NCBI RefSeq assembly: GCF_009765865.1
Contig: NZ_LMUQ01000037.1
Coordinates: 74,723-138,722, forward strand
DNA from: Acidisoma sp. L85
GTDB taxonomy: Bacteria; Pseudomonadota; Alphaproteobacteria; Acetobacterales; Acetobacteraceae
DNA length: 64,000 bases
Direction of reading: 5' to 3'
Positions 27,984 through 35,848 of this stretch are shown in pieces (the stretch's first letter is position 1; every line of letters begins with the position of its first letter). Under the pieces are notes generated by a model. The model did not search any database. It saw only the letters and a list, made by a program, of their open reading frames with translations, and was not told the origin of the DNA. Both the position numbers and the translations under genes were made by a program.

Positions 27984-29048
27984 TTGGCGGCGACCGAGAC
28001 CCAGATGAGAGCTAACGAAACCCAGAGGTTGCGGACCTTGCGCAGCTACGATGCGTCGGGACTCGACCATGGGCTCGATGCGCTCTGCGGCCAGCTTCGT
28101 CGCAGTCTCGACGTGCCTTTTGCGGCGGTCACCCTCGTGGACGAAACCCATACCCGCGTCATCGGCCGCGACGGCGTCGATACCGAGTCGGTGCCGAATG
28201 ACCAAAGCTTCTGCGCCCTGGCGATCCGCGAAATGGGTCCGGCGCCCTTCACCGTTGTGGATGCCCTCAGCGACCCACGGTTCCGCTCAAATCCCTTTGT
28301 GACCGACGGCTGCGGCATCCGTTTTTACGCCGCCGCCCCGCTCATTGCCGGAGACGGCTCGGCACTCGGCTGCCTCTGCGCCCTCGATACGCGCGCCCGC
28401 GAAGTGACGGCGACGGAACGCCAGACCCTCGTCGACCTGTCCAGAACCGCGATGCAAATCCTGGAGATGCGACGGCATATGCAAGAGGCGCGTCAGCTTG
28501 CCCTTACGGATGCCCTGACGAAACTGCCCAATCGCACCGCGATCGAGAGCGAGATCGGCAAGGCGATCGCGGCTCTTGATCAGCGCCACTGTCCCTTTTC
28601 TCTTCTTCGCCTCGATGTCGATGGCCTGGCGCGGATCAACGAGACCAAGGGCCAGCCAGCGGGGGACAGGCTTCTTCAGCTGATCGGCGAGGCGCTCAGG
28701 CAAAAGACGCGACGGAGCGAGACCGCCGGGCGGCTGGATGGTGACGACTTCGCGCTTATCATCCTGGGCGCTGATCCAGCCATGGCGCTAGCCGCCGGGT
28801 GTCGCATCAAGCAGCTGCTCGACAAGGCAGTGGCGGGGGCGGGTTATGATGTGACCTTCTCGATCGGGCTCGTGACCTTCCTCAGCGCCCCAGCCGACGT
28901 TGCCACCGCCATGCGCGAGACTGACGCCCGGCTCCTCGAGGCCAAGCGCGGTGGCAGGAACCAGATCGTCGAAGCGGTGGTAGGTCAGAGCGACGGGCGC
29001 GATCAGCTCGCGGCTACCGCACCGATCGCGCGGTTGCCGCCCATATAG
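27984..29048 (+). CDS. GAF-GGDEF protein with degenerate active site
   Basis: 354 residues. A GAF domain (~20-155; [20 protein letters not shown] and [21 protein letters not shown]) is followed by a GGDEF domain starting [20 protein letters not shown]. The signature reads LDGDDF instead of GGDEF, and the upstream inhibitory position reads RRSE instead of RxxD, so diguanylate cyclase activity is doubtful; it may be a sensor. TTG 27984 is preceded at nine bases by AGGAGG and is preferred to ATG 28005. The 3' end overlaps convergent serS by 46 bp. A link to BcsA PilZ regulation is speculation from distance only. Confidence 0.88.
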   Translation: MAATETQMRANETQRLRTLRSYDASGLDHGLDALCGQLRRSLDVPFAAVTLVDETHTRVIGRDGVDTESVPNDQSFCALAIREMGPAPFTVVDALSDPRFRSNPFVTDGCGIRFYAAAPLIAGDGSALGCLCALDTRAREVTATERQTLVDLSRTAMQILEMRRHMQEARQLALTDALTKLPNRTAIESEIGKAIAALDQRHCPFSLLRLDVDGLARINETKGQPAGDRLLQLIGEALRQKTRRSETAGRLDGDDFALIILGADPAMALAAGCRIKQLLDKAVAGAGYDVTFSIGLVTFLSAPADVATAMRETDARLLEAKRGGRNQIVEAVVGQSDGRDQLAATAPIARLPPI

Positions 29049-30286
29049 GGGCGCAGCACCTCCGGCACGCGGATGGTGCCATCCGGTTGCTGGTGGTTCT
29101 CCATGACCGCAATCAGCGCGCGGCCAACAGCTACACCGGAACCATTGAGCGTATGGACGAAGCCGAGCGTCTTGCCGTCCGTCGCACGGGAGCGGGCGTT
29201 CATGCGGCGGGCCTGAAAGTCCCGCATGTTCGAGCATGAGCTGATCTCCCGCCACGCCGCCTGACCCGGCAGCCAGACCTCAAGGTCGTAGGTCTTGGCG
29301 GCGCCGAAGCCGGTATCGCCCGCGCAAAGCACGACGCGGCGATAGGGTAGCTCCAGCCGTTCCAGCACCGTCTCGGCGCAGCGGGTCATGCGCTCGTGCT
29401 CCGCATCGCTCTGGTCGGGATGGGCGATGACCACCATCTCTACCTTGCGGAACTGGTGCTGGCGCAGCATGCCGCGCGTGTCCCGGCCGGCGGAACCCGC
29501 CTCGCTGCGAAAGCAATCGGTGAGGGCGCCGAGGCGGACGGGAAGCCGCCACTCCGGAGTGATTTCGCCCGCGGCGAGGTTGGTCAGCGGCACCTCGGCG
29601 GTGGGGATGAGCCAGCGGCCATCGGTGGTGCGGAACAGATCCTCGGCGAATTTCGGGAGCTGACCGGTGCCATAGACGGCGGCATCATTGACCAGCGACG
29701 GCACGGCCATCTCCTCGAAGCCGTGTTCCGTCGTGTGCAGGTCGATCATGAACTGGCCGAGTGCGCGCTCCATCCGGGCAAGTGCGCCGCGCAGGACCGT
29801 GAAACGGGCACCGGCAAGCTTGGCGGCGGCGGCGAAATCCATGAGCCCGAGCGCTTCGCCGAGCTCGAAATGCTGGCGGGCGGGGAAGTTCTGGCGCGGC
29901 GGCTCGCCCCAGGTTTTCAGCACGACATTGGCGCTTTCATCGGCGCCGTCGGGCACGTCGGGGTCGAGGATATTGGGCAGGCTTTCGAGGCGGGCGCGGC
30001 TATCGGCCTCGGCACGCGCGGCGATGCCTTCGAGGGCCTCCATCTCCTGTCGCAGCGCGGTGCCTTCGGCTTCCAGGGCAGCGGTGTCGGCACCTTGCTT
30101 CCTGCCCTGGCCGATCTCCCGCGCCAGGGCGTTGCGCCGTGCCTGCATCTCCTGGAGCGCCCCGAGTGCCTGGCGCCGCTCGGCGTCGAAGGCGACGATC
30201 GCTTCGGCCATTGGCGGCACGTTGCGGCGAGCGAGTGCCGCGTCGAAGGCGGCGGGGTCGGCGCGGATCGCGCGAATATCGTGCAT
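29003..30286 (-). CDS. serS: Seryl-tRNA synthetase
   Basis: Charges tRNA-Ser (class II synthetase). 427 residues. The N-terminal coiled-coil arm spans ~30-110 ([20 protein letters not shown]). Motif 2 [21 protein letters not shown] and motif 3 [16 protein letters not shown], with TAEVPLTNL and [17 protein letters not shown], are complete. Last gene of the minus-strand block that starts with argS; in many alphaproteobacteria serS follows tatC as here. Convergent with the GAF-GGDEF gene. Confidence 0.97.
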   Translation of the reverse strand: MHDIRAIRADPAAFDAALARRNVPPMAEAIVAFDAERRQALGALQEMQARRNALAREIGQGRKQGADTAALEAEGTALRQEMEALEGIAARAEADSRARLESLPNILDPDVPDGADESANVVLKTWGEPPRQNFPARQHFELGEALGLMDFAAAAKLAGARFTVLRGALARMERALGQFMIDLHTTEHGFEEMAVPSLVNDAAVYGTGQLPKFAEDLFRTTDGRWLIPTAEVPLTNLAAGEITPEWRLPVRLGALTDCFRSEAGSAGRDTRGMLRQHQFRKVEMVVIAHPDQSDAEHERMTRCAETVLERLELPYRRVVLCAGDTGFGAAKTYDLEVWLPGQAAWREISSCSNMRDFQARRMNARSRATDGKTLGFVHTLNGSGVAVGRALIAVMENHQQPDGTIRVPEVLRPYMGGNRAIGAVAAS

Positions 30287-30326
30287 GGGGTGGCCTCAAC
30301 TCAGAGTCTTGGTGGCGTCAGGAGCC

Positions 30327-30413
30327 CGTCATGCTCGGCGAAGGCCGAGCATCCACGCCTTTGCTTGGTCGACGAAGGTAGGCGTGGATGCTCGGCCTTC
30401 GCGTGCCACGACG
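30327..30413. repeat. Intergenic palindromic repeat, BIME-like
   Basis: Two inverted copies of a unit beginning CGTCATG / CGTCGTG and containing GAGCATCCACGCCT, separated by about 18 bases. Each unit is itself palindromic (CTCGGCGAAGGCCGAG). The core CATCCACGCCTTTGCTTG recurs in inverted orientation in the element at 61942-62042. Located between tatC and serS. Confidence 0.7.
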
Positions 30414-30442
30414 ATGTTTACGGCGCGAACATTGTCGAGCGC

Positions 30443-31234
30443 TCAATCATCCTCAAGCGGCTTCGGCTCGACCAGCCGCACCGCGATGATGGAAATCTCG
30501 TACAGCAGGATCAGCGGCACGGCGAGGCTGGTCTGGGTCAGCACGTCGGGCGGGGTCAGCACGGCGGCGACCACGAAGCAGCCGACATAGGCGTAGCGGC
30601 GGAACTTCTTCAGCGTCTTCGAGCTGATGATGCCGACCTTGCCCATCAGCGTCAGCGCCACCGGCAGCTCGAAGGCCACACCGAAGGCGAAGACCAGCTT
30701 CATCACCAGGCCGAGATAATCCGAAACACGGGCCATCAGCTCGATCTTCATGCCATCGGCGGCGGCGTGATGGGCCGGCGTCTGGAAGCTCAGGAAGAAG
30801 CGGAAGGCCATCGGGAAGATGAAGTAGTAGGCGAGCGCCGCGCCCCCCAGGAACAGGATCGGCGTGGCGGCGATGAAGGGCAGCAGCGCCCGCTTCTCGC
30901 TGCGATAGAGGCCGGGCGCGATGAACAGCCAGACCTGCGTCGAGATGATCGGGAAGGATATAAAGGCGGCTGCATATACAGATACCTTTATGTAGGTGAA
31001 GAAGGCCTCGTAGAGCGCCGTATAGATCAGGCGCGGCTCCTCGCCCCGGCTTTTCAGCACCTGGACCAGGGGATGGGCGATGAACTCGTAGATCTGAAAC
31101 GAGAAGTGGTAGCAGACGAAAAAGGCGATCAGGAAGCCGCCGGCCGACCACAATAGCCGCGTGCGAAGCTCCGCCAGATGCTCGAGCAGCGGCATCGGCT
31201 TGTCGTTGATGGTGTCATTCTCATGCGTCGCCAC
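30443..31234 (-). CDS. tatC: Twin-arginine translocase subunit TatC
   Basis: 263 residues with six membrane helices. MPLLEHLAELRTRLLWS is the conserved N-terminal helix start, and FIAPGLYRSEKRALLPF, the FELPVALTLMGKVGI stretch and the last helices fit TatC. It binds the RR signal and forms the core receptor with TatB for export of folded proteins. The start is GTG 31234 (V-A-T-H-E-N). tatB lies 33 bp upstream. Confidence 0.97.
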   Translation of the reverse strand: MATHENDTINDKPMPLLEHLAELRTRLLWSAGGFLIAFFVCYHFSFQIYEFIAHPLVQVLKSRGEEPRLIYTALYEAFFTYIKVSVYAAAFISFPIISTQVWLFIAPGLYRSEKRALLPFIAATPILFLGGAALAYYFIFPMAFRFFLSFQTPAHHAAADGMKIELMARVSDYLGLVMKLVFAFGVAFELPVALTLMGKVGIISSKTLKKFRRYAYVGCFVVAAVLTPPDVLTQTSLAVPLILLYEISIIAVRLVEPKPLEDD

Positions 31235-31267
31235 GGCCTTGCGCCTCGATCTCGGGGGTTTGGGCCG

Positions 31268-31786
31268 TTACCGGCGGATGCCGGGCGGGATGAAGGCAGG
31301 GCGCCGGTCGGCGATGCGAAGACCCGGCGGGATGAAGGCGGGCGGGTGAGGACCCGCAGCCTCGTCGGGTAGCATGATCGGCGTGCCAGTTTCGTCGGAT
31401 CGCGGCGCGTCGGCGGAATATTCCGGAAATTCCCCTACCGCGACGGTTTCCACCGCTCCATTGCCGGCAGTGGTCGCGGCTGTCGCGCCGGCCGCCATGG
31501 GATCGGAGAAGGCGGAGCGGATCGAGCGGTCGGGATCGATCATGCGGCCGATCTGTTGCCGCACATTCAGGCCGCCGCGAATCTCCTGGATCTGGTCGCG
31601 CACCTCGGTGAGGTTAGCCTCGCGGACAAGCTCGTCCATCTGGCCCTGGAACTCGCCCGCCATGCGCCGCATCTTCTTGATGGCGGTGGTCATGGTGCGA
31701 ATCGCCACCGGCATGTCCTTGGGACCGATGGCAATGAGGGCCACCACGCCGACTAGAGCGATTTCCGACCAGGCGAAGTCGAACAT
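31268..31786 (-). CDS. tatB: Sec-independent translocase subunit TatB
   Basis: 172 residues. A single N-terminal helix MFDFAWSEIALVGVVALIAIGP with the family Glu and Gly-Pro hinge, followed by the amphipathic helix KDMPVAIRTMTTAIKKMRRMA and an acidic, Pro-rich tail with a repeated AFIPPG motif at the C-terminus. Forms the receptor complex with TatC. Only 39 bp separate it from scpB, so no tatA lies at its usual place upstream. Confidence 0.95.
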   Translation of the reverse strand: MFDFAWSEIALVGVVALIAIGPKDMPVAIRTMTTAIKKMRRMAGEFQGQMDELVREANLTEVRDQIQEIRGGLNVRQQIGRMIDPDRSIRSAFSDPMAAGATAATTAGNGAVETVAVGEFPEYSADAPRSDETGTPIMLPDEAAGPHPPAFIPPGLRIADRRPAFIPPGIRR

Positions 31787-31825
31787 TTACGGCTGATACT
31801 CCCGACGCTTCTGCTAGCAGGAAGT

Positions 31826-32404
31826 TCAGTCGTGGGAAACCACCGTCTCGGCGGCGGCCTGCTCGTTCAGGTCAGCGCTTTGGAGGAGCTGCGCCTCGTT
31901 GACGAGATCGTCGCGGCGCGGCAGGTCACCCAGCGCCTTCAGGCCGAAGCGGGACAGGAAGGTCGTGGTCGTGACCCAGAGGGTCGGGCGGCCGGGGCTG
32001 TCCCGCCGTCCGGCCGGGGCGATGAGCTCCGCTTCGAGCAGCGTTTCCAGCGTGGTCTGAGCCAGGGCCGTGCCGCGCACCTCCTCGATCTCGCCGCGCG
32101 TGACCGGCTGGCGATAGGCGATGATGGCGAGCGTCTCCATGGCGACGCGCGGCAGGCGGCGCGGGATTTCGATGACGCGAGTGAGGCGCGGCGCGAGATC
32201 GAGCGCGGTGCGGAACTGCAGGCCGCCGGCGACCTCCACAAGTTCGACGCCGCGCCCGGCGTAGCGCGCCTGAAGTGCTGCGACGACAGCCTCGGGCTCC
32301 TCGCCTTCGGGCAGCATGGTGGCGAGGGTGCGGAGCGGCACCGGGGCGGCGGCGGCGAAGACCAGAGCCTCGGCGAGACGGAGAGAGTCGTCGGAGGGTT
32401 CCAT
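31826..32404 (-). CDS. scpB: Segregation and condensation protein B
   Basis: About 192 residues from ATG 32404 (an in-frame GTG directly before it is also possible). Tandem winged-helix protein of the SMC-ScpAB condensin complex. Conserved LAEALVFAAAAPVPL, VEVAGGLQFRT, ALDLAPRLT, VAMETLAIIAYRQPVTRGEI and the IEEVRGT turn, then LLEAELIAPAGRRDSPGRP. Lies 63 bp downstream of scpA in the same operon. Confidence 0.95.
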   Translation of the reverse strand: MEPSDDSLRLAEALVFAAAAPVPLRTLATMLPEGEEPEAVVAALQARYAGRGVELVEVAGGLQFRTALDLAPRLTRVIEIPRRLPRVAMETLAIIAYRQPVTRGEIEEVRGTALAQTTLETLLEAELIAPAGRRDSPGRPTLWVTTTTFLSRFGLKALGDLPRRDDLVNEAQLLQSADLNEQAAAETVVSHD

Positions 32405-32467
32405 CACTATCCGTCCGTGGAGAGGGAGAACGGCGGGTTGCGCCAGCTTACCCGGAATGCCCGGGGT

Positions 32468-33232
32468 TTAATGGGACTCGCTCCGGCGAATGGCGATCGG
32501 TCCGAAAGCCTGTTCCTGGCGCAGGTCGATATCGCCACTGCGGCCCATCTCGAGGCTGGCGAGAAGGGTGCTGGCCATGGCGGCGCGCAAGGCGGCGGCA
32601 TCCGGCAGCGATTCGGGGAGAAAACGGGCGAGTTCGGTCCAGTCGGGCATCTGGCCGAGCATCAGACCCAGACGGCGCAGCGCATCCTGCACACTCCACC
32701 ATGGCGTCATCCGAGGCGCGTAGCGGCGTCGGCCGAGCTGGCGGCGCAGCGCACCGATATGGCCGCGCATCAGGCTCGGCAGGTCGAGCAGAAGCCCGGA
32801 ACGGTCCGTCTCGGTCAGATCTTCCGGTGCGCCACGCGCGAAGACATCCAGGCCCAGTTGCGGCCGGGCGCCAAGCCACAGTGCCGCCATCCGCATCCGT
32901 TGCAGGTCTGCGAGGCGGGAGGCGAGGCCCTCGGCGGCGATCTCGGCATCCTCCGCCTCCTCGACACCTGCGGGCACCAGCAGGCGCGACTTCAGCCAGG
33001 CGAGCCAGGCGGCCATCACCAGCCAGTCCGCGGCGAGCTCCAGGCGCACCCGCCGCGCGCCCTCGATGATGGCGAGATACTGATCGACGAGGGCTAGGAT
33101 GGAGATCTGCGCGAGGTCGACCTTCTGGCTCCGCGCGAGATCGAGCAGGAGATCGAGCGGCCCCTCGAAGCCCTCCAGCCGCAGCACGAAGCTGGGGCTG
33201 GCCCCGGCCTCGGCCACGGCGGTCTCAGACAT
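32468..33232 (-). CDS. scpA: Segregation and condensation protein A
   Basis: 254 residues; kleisin of the bacterial SMC complex. The N-terminal FEGPLDLLLDLARSQKVDLA and ISILALVDQYL are diagnostic; the LVMAAWLAWLKSRLLVP helix follows, and the C-terminal winged helix is shorter and less conserved, as often in alphaproteobacteria. The start codon overlaps the stop of the M50 peptidase gene by 8 bp, indicating coupling. Confidence 0.94.
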   Translation of the reverse strand: MSETAVAEAGASPSFVLRLEGFEGPLDLLLDLARSQKVDLAQISILALVDQYLAIIEGARRVRLELAADWLVMAAWLAWLKSRLLVPAGVEEAEDAEIAAEGLASRLADLQRMRMAALWLGARPQLGLDVFARGAPEDLTETDRSGLLLDLPSLMRGHIGALRRQLGRRRYAPRMTPWWSVQDALRRLGLMLGQMPDWTELARFLPESLPDAAALRAAMASTLLASLEMGRSGDIDLRQEQAFGPIAIRRSESH

Positions 33233-33926
33233 GCTGGCCGGCGAGGTTGAAGACCAGGCGCATGGTCCAGGGCACCACGCGGTCCAGCAGCGTGTGGACC
33301 GGGTCGAAGTTCCAGCCGAATTCGCGCGAGGCGGCGGGGACGACGAAGATCAGCAGCATGACAATGGCTATGCCGGCGCGCTCCAGCCTCGCCCAGCGCT
33401 CGGCGAGCGCGAGAGGCAGGAGACCGACGACGATCCGGCCGCCATCGAGCGGCGGAATGGGCAGCAGGTTGAAGAGGCCGAGCACGATATTCGCGAGGAT
33501 GAAGTCCTGGATGAAGGTCGCGAAGGGGACCATCGAACTGGCCGGGAGATGCGGGAGCAGGAAACCGCCAAGGGCGCCGATCCAGGCGAGGAAGAAATTC
33601 ATCGCCGGGCCAGCCGCGGCCACCACCATCATGCCGCGCCGCGGGTCGCGGAAACGCCAGGCCGAGACGGGCACCGGCTTCGCCCAGCCGAACATGAAGG
33701 CGACGCGGCCGATGGTGAGGAGCTGACCGACCAGCAGGATGCCGGGCAGGATGATGGTGCCGACCCGATCGACATGCCGCAGCGGGTTGAGCGAAAGACG
33801 GCCCATCTTCTTCGCCGTATCGTCGCCGAGCGCCCAGGCGGCATAGCCGTGCGCCGCCTCATGCAGGGTGATGGCGAGAACCGTCGCCACCACGCCGATG
33901 GCGATCGAGACGATGAAGTCGCTCAT
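33225..33926 (-). CDS. Site-2-protease-type M50 membrane metallopeptidase
   Basis: 233 residues with about five to six membrane helices. Zinc ligands are seen in ITLHEAAHGYAA (HExxH, residues ~21-25) and in the second motif NLLPIPPLDGGR. Same group as the short SpoIVFB-like or YwhC rhomboid-independent peptidases without PDZ domain. In many alphaproteobacteria scpA follows nagZ directly; here the peptidase is inserted between them and overlaps scpA. The substrate is unknown. Confidence 0.92.
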   Translation of the reverse strand: MSDFIVSIAIGVVATVLAITLHEAAHGYAAWALGDDTAKKMGRLSLNPLRHVDRVGTIILPGILLVGQLLTIGRVAFMFGWAKPVPVSAWRFRDPRRGMMVVAAAGPAMNFFLAWIGALGGFLLPHLPASSMVPFATFIQDFILANIVLGLFNLLPIPPLDGGRIVVGLLPLALAERWARLERAGIAIVMLLIFVVPAASREFGWNFDPVHTLLDRVVPWTMRLVFNLAGQHV

Positions 33927-33959
33927 CCGACAACCAGCCGTTCGGGGATCCGCATGGCG

Positions 33960-34958
33960 CTAGCCTATCCCCAGCAGCAGGTCGCGCTCGGCGCCCCAAT
34001 CCTTGGCCGGCTGAGCGCCGGACGCGGCCAGGGTTCGCGCGGCGGCAAGGATCGACGGCAGGCCGGGTGCGGACGGTACCGCCTCCAGGATCGCCGTATT
34101 CGCGGCGAGATCGCCGGGACAATAGACGGCGACGTCGCAGCCAGCGGCGAGCGATGCCTGAACCCGCGTCAGGGGCGTTCCCTCCAGCGCGTTCATCGCG
34201 AGGTCGTCCGACAGCAGCAGGCCGTCGAAGCCGATTTCGCCTCGTATGGCATCGCCGATGATGGTGGGAGAGAGGGTGCCGGGCCGGTCGTCATCGACGC
34301 CCTCGTACAGGATATGCGCCGTCATCATCCAGGGAATCAGCGTCGCCGTCTCGCGGAAGGGGGCGAGGTCGGCGCCCCATGCCTCGGCATCGAAGGGCAC
34401 GCGCGGCAGAACAAGGTGGCTGTCGACGCGCGCCCTGCCGTGGCCGGGGGCATGTTTGGACACGGCAATGACTCCGGCGGCGCGCAGCCCCTCTGCCATG
34501 GCGAGGCCCAGCTCCGCCACGCGTTCCGGATCGCCGCCGAAGCTGCGGTCGCCCACGACATCGCTTTGGCCGGGTATCGCGCGATCCAGCACGGGCGCGG
34601 CCACGACATCGAAACCGGCCGCGCGGCACTCCGCGCCGATGGCGGCGCCATGCGCCCAGGCGGCGCGCAAGGCGGCAGCGGGATCGCGTGTATCGAGGCG
34701 GGCAATCGCACCGGCCGAGGGGTGGGCGCGCCAATGCGGGGGCCGCAGCCGGGCGACGCGGCCGCCCTCCTGGTCGACCATCATGACCGCTTCGGGCGCA
34801 AGCACGGCGCGGAGGTCATGCATCAGAGACGCAAGCTGCGCCGGATCCACCACGTTGCGGCCGAACAGGATGACGCCAGCGGGCGGCAGGCGGCGGAAGA
34901 GCGCCGCTTCCTCCGAGGTGAGATTGGGCCCCGAGACACCGAGGATAACGGGTTTCAG
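33960..34958 (-). CDS. nagZ: Beta-N-acetylhexosaminidase, apparent CTG start
   Basis: GH3 enzyme removing GlcNAc from anhydro-muropeptides in cell-wall recycling (cytosol). 332 residues when started at CTG 34958. MMVDQEGGRVARL, SKHAPGHGRARVDSH (catalytic His loop) and LLLSDDLAMNAL (nucleophile Asp) are present. The only canonical start, a GTG at 34853, would remove about 35 residues including KPVILGVSGPNLTSEE and VILFGRN, which belong to the fold. CTG 34958-34956 overlaps the TGA of the upstream SPOR gene (CTGA) and yields a normal NagZ N-terminus. Confidence 0.93.
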   Translation of the reverse strand: MKPVILGVSGPNLTSEEAALFRRLPPAGVILFGRNVVDPAQLASLMHDLRAVLAPEAVMMVDQEGGRVARLRPPHWRAHPSAGAIARLDTRDPAAALRAAWAHGAAIGAECRAAGFDVVAAPVLDRAIPGQSDVVGDRSFGGDPERVAELGLAMAEGLRAAGVIAVSKHAPGHGRARVDSHLVLPRVPFDAEAWGADLAPFRETATLIPWMMTAHILYEGVDDDRPGTLSPTIIGDAIRGEIGFDGLLLSDDLAMNALEGTPLTRVQASLAAGCDVAVYCPGDLAANTAILEAVPSAPGLPSILAAARTLAASGAQPAKDWGAERDLLLGIG

Positions 34959-35848
34959 AATGAGGCCACCGTGCAGTTGCCGCCCTTCGCGCGAACATCG
35001 GCGCAGAAGCGCGTGGCGTCGGCGACGGAGGCGAAGCCTGCGGTGCGGAGACGCCAGAAGCTGCGGCTACCAACCTCGGCATGCATCACGACCGGATCGC
35101 GGTCGCCGAGCAGTTCCGGCATGCGATGGGTGAGCCGGGCCCATTCCATATGCGCCCCCATCTCGCTGTCGAGCGCCGCGAGCTGCACCTGGACGTGGCT
35201 GGGCTTGCCACCATGCGCGGGCGGTGGGGTTTTGGCTGGAGCGGGTTTGGATGGGGTCGCGGCGGTTTGCGGCATCTCCATCGCCAGATTGCCGACACCG
35301 GCGGCGTTGCGCTTCATCGGAACCTCGGCGGCGAGGTTGCGGCTCGACGTCATCGGCGTCTCGGGCACCGACTGCACACTGGTCGCCGAGCCGGGCGGCA
35401 GAGGAAGCGTCGCATCGGGCTTTGCCGCGGCACTCACCTGCGGCGGTGGGGGCGCGATGACCCGTGGCGCGGCGGGGGGCGGAGGTGGCGCCGGTGGCGG
35501 CTGGTCCTGCGCGGCCGCCGCGGCGGCAAGGCCATTCGGGTCAGGCGCTTCGGGAGCCGGCGCGAGGCTGGTTCCGGCGCCGCCGCCCTGAGCGCCGAGT
35601 AGCTGATTGTTCATCGCATTGATCTGCAGACCGCCGGGATCCAGGGGCTTAACCTTCACCGCCCCCGGCTCAGGCTCGATCAGCGGCACCGAACCGCCGC
35701 CGCCGCTGAAGACGCCCCACATGACGACGACCAGGAGCATGACCGCCCCGATGCCGCCCGCCATGACGAAGAGGCGCCGTGTCTCGCGATCCCGCTGATA
35801 GCCGGAGCGCGGTGCGCCTGGCGTAGGGATTCGCAAGTCATCCGACAT
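34955..35848 (-). CDS. SPOR-domain membrane protein
   Basis: 297 residues. A short cytoplasmic N-terminus (MSDDLRIPTPG), one helix (LFVMAGGIGAVMLLVVVMWG, residues ~26-45), a long Pro/Ala-rich periplasmic linker, and a C-terminal SPOR domain (HVQVQLAALDSEMGAHMEW through FCADVRAKGGNCTVASF) that binds septal peptidoglycan. It lies between argS and nagZ, the usual alphaproteobacterial order. The ATG is immediately adjacent to the argS stop (TAG-ATG), and the stop overlaps the nagZ CTG. Confidence 0.9.
   Translation of the reverse strand: MSDDLRIPTPGAPRSGYQRDRETRRLFVMAGGIGAVMLLVVVMWGVFSGGGGSVPLIEPEPGAVKVKPLDPGGLQINAMNNQLLGAQGGGAGTSLAPAPEAPDPNGLAAAAAAQDQPPPAPPPPPAAPRVIAPPPPQVSAAAKPDATLPLPPGSATSVQSVPETPMTSSRNLAAEVPMKRNAAGVGNLAMEMPQTAATPSKPAPAKTPPPAHGGKPSHVQVQLAALDSEMGAHMEWARLTHRMPELLGDRDPVVMHAEVGSRSFWRLRTAGFASVADATRFCADVRAKGGNCTVASF

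Noticed and set aside
29396-31156. 586-codon open frame on the plus strand
   Set aside because: Antisense to serS and tatC; crosses an intergenic palindromic repeat, which a real gene would not be expected to do.
33099-35591. 830-codon open frame on the plus strand
   Set aside because: Antisense across the M50 peptidase, nagZ and SPOR genes, all of which are well supported; composition is typical of a shadow frame.
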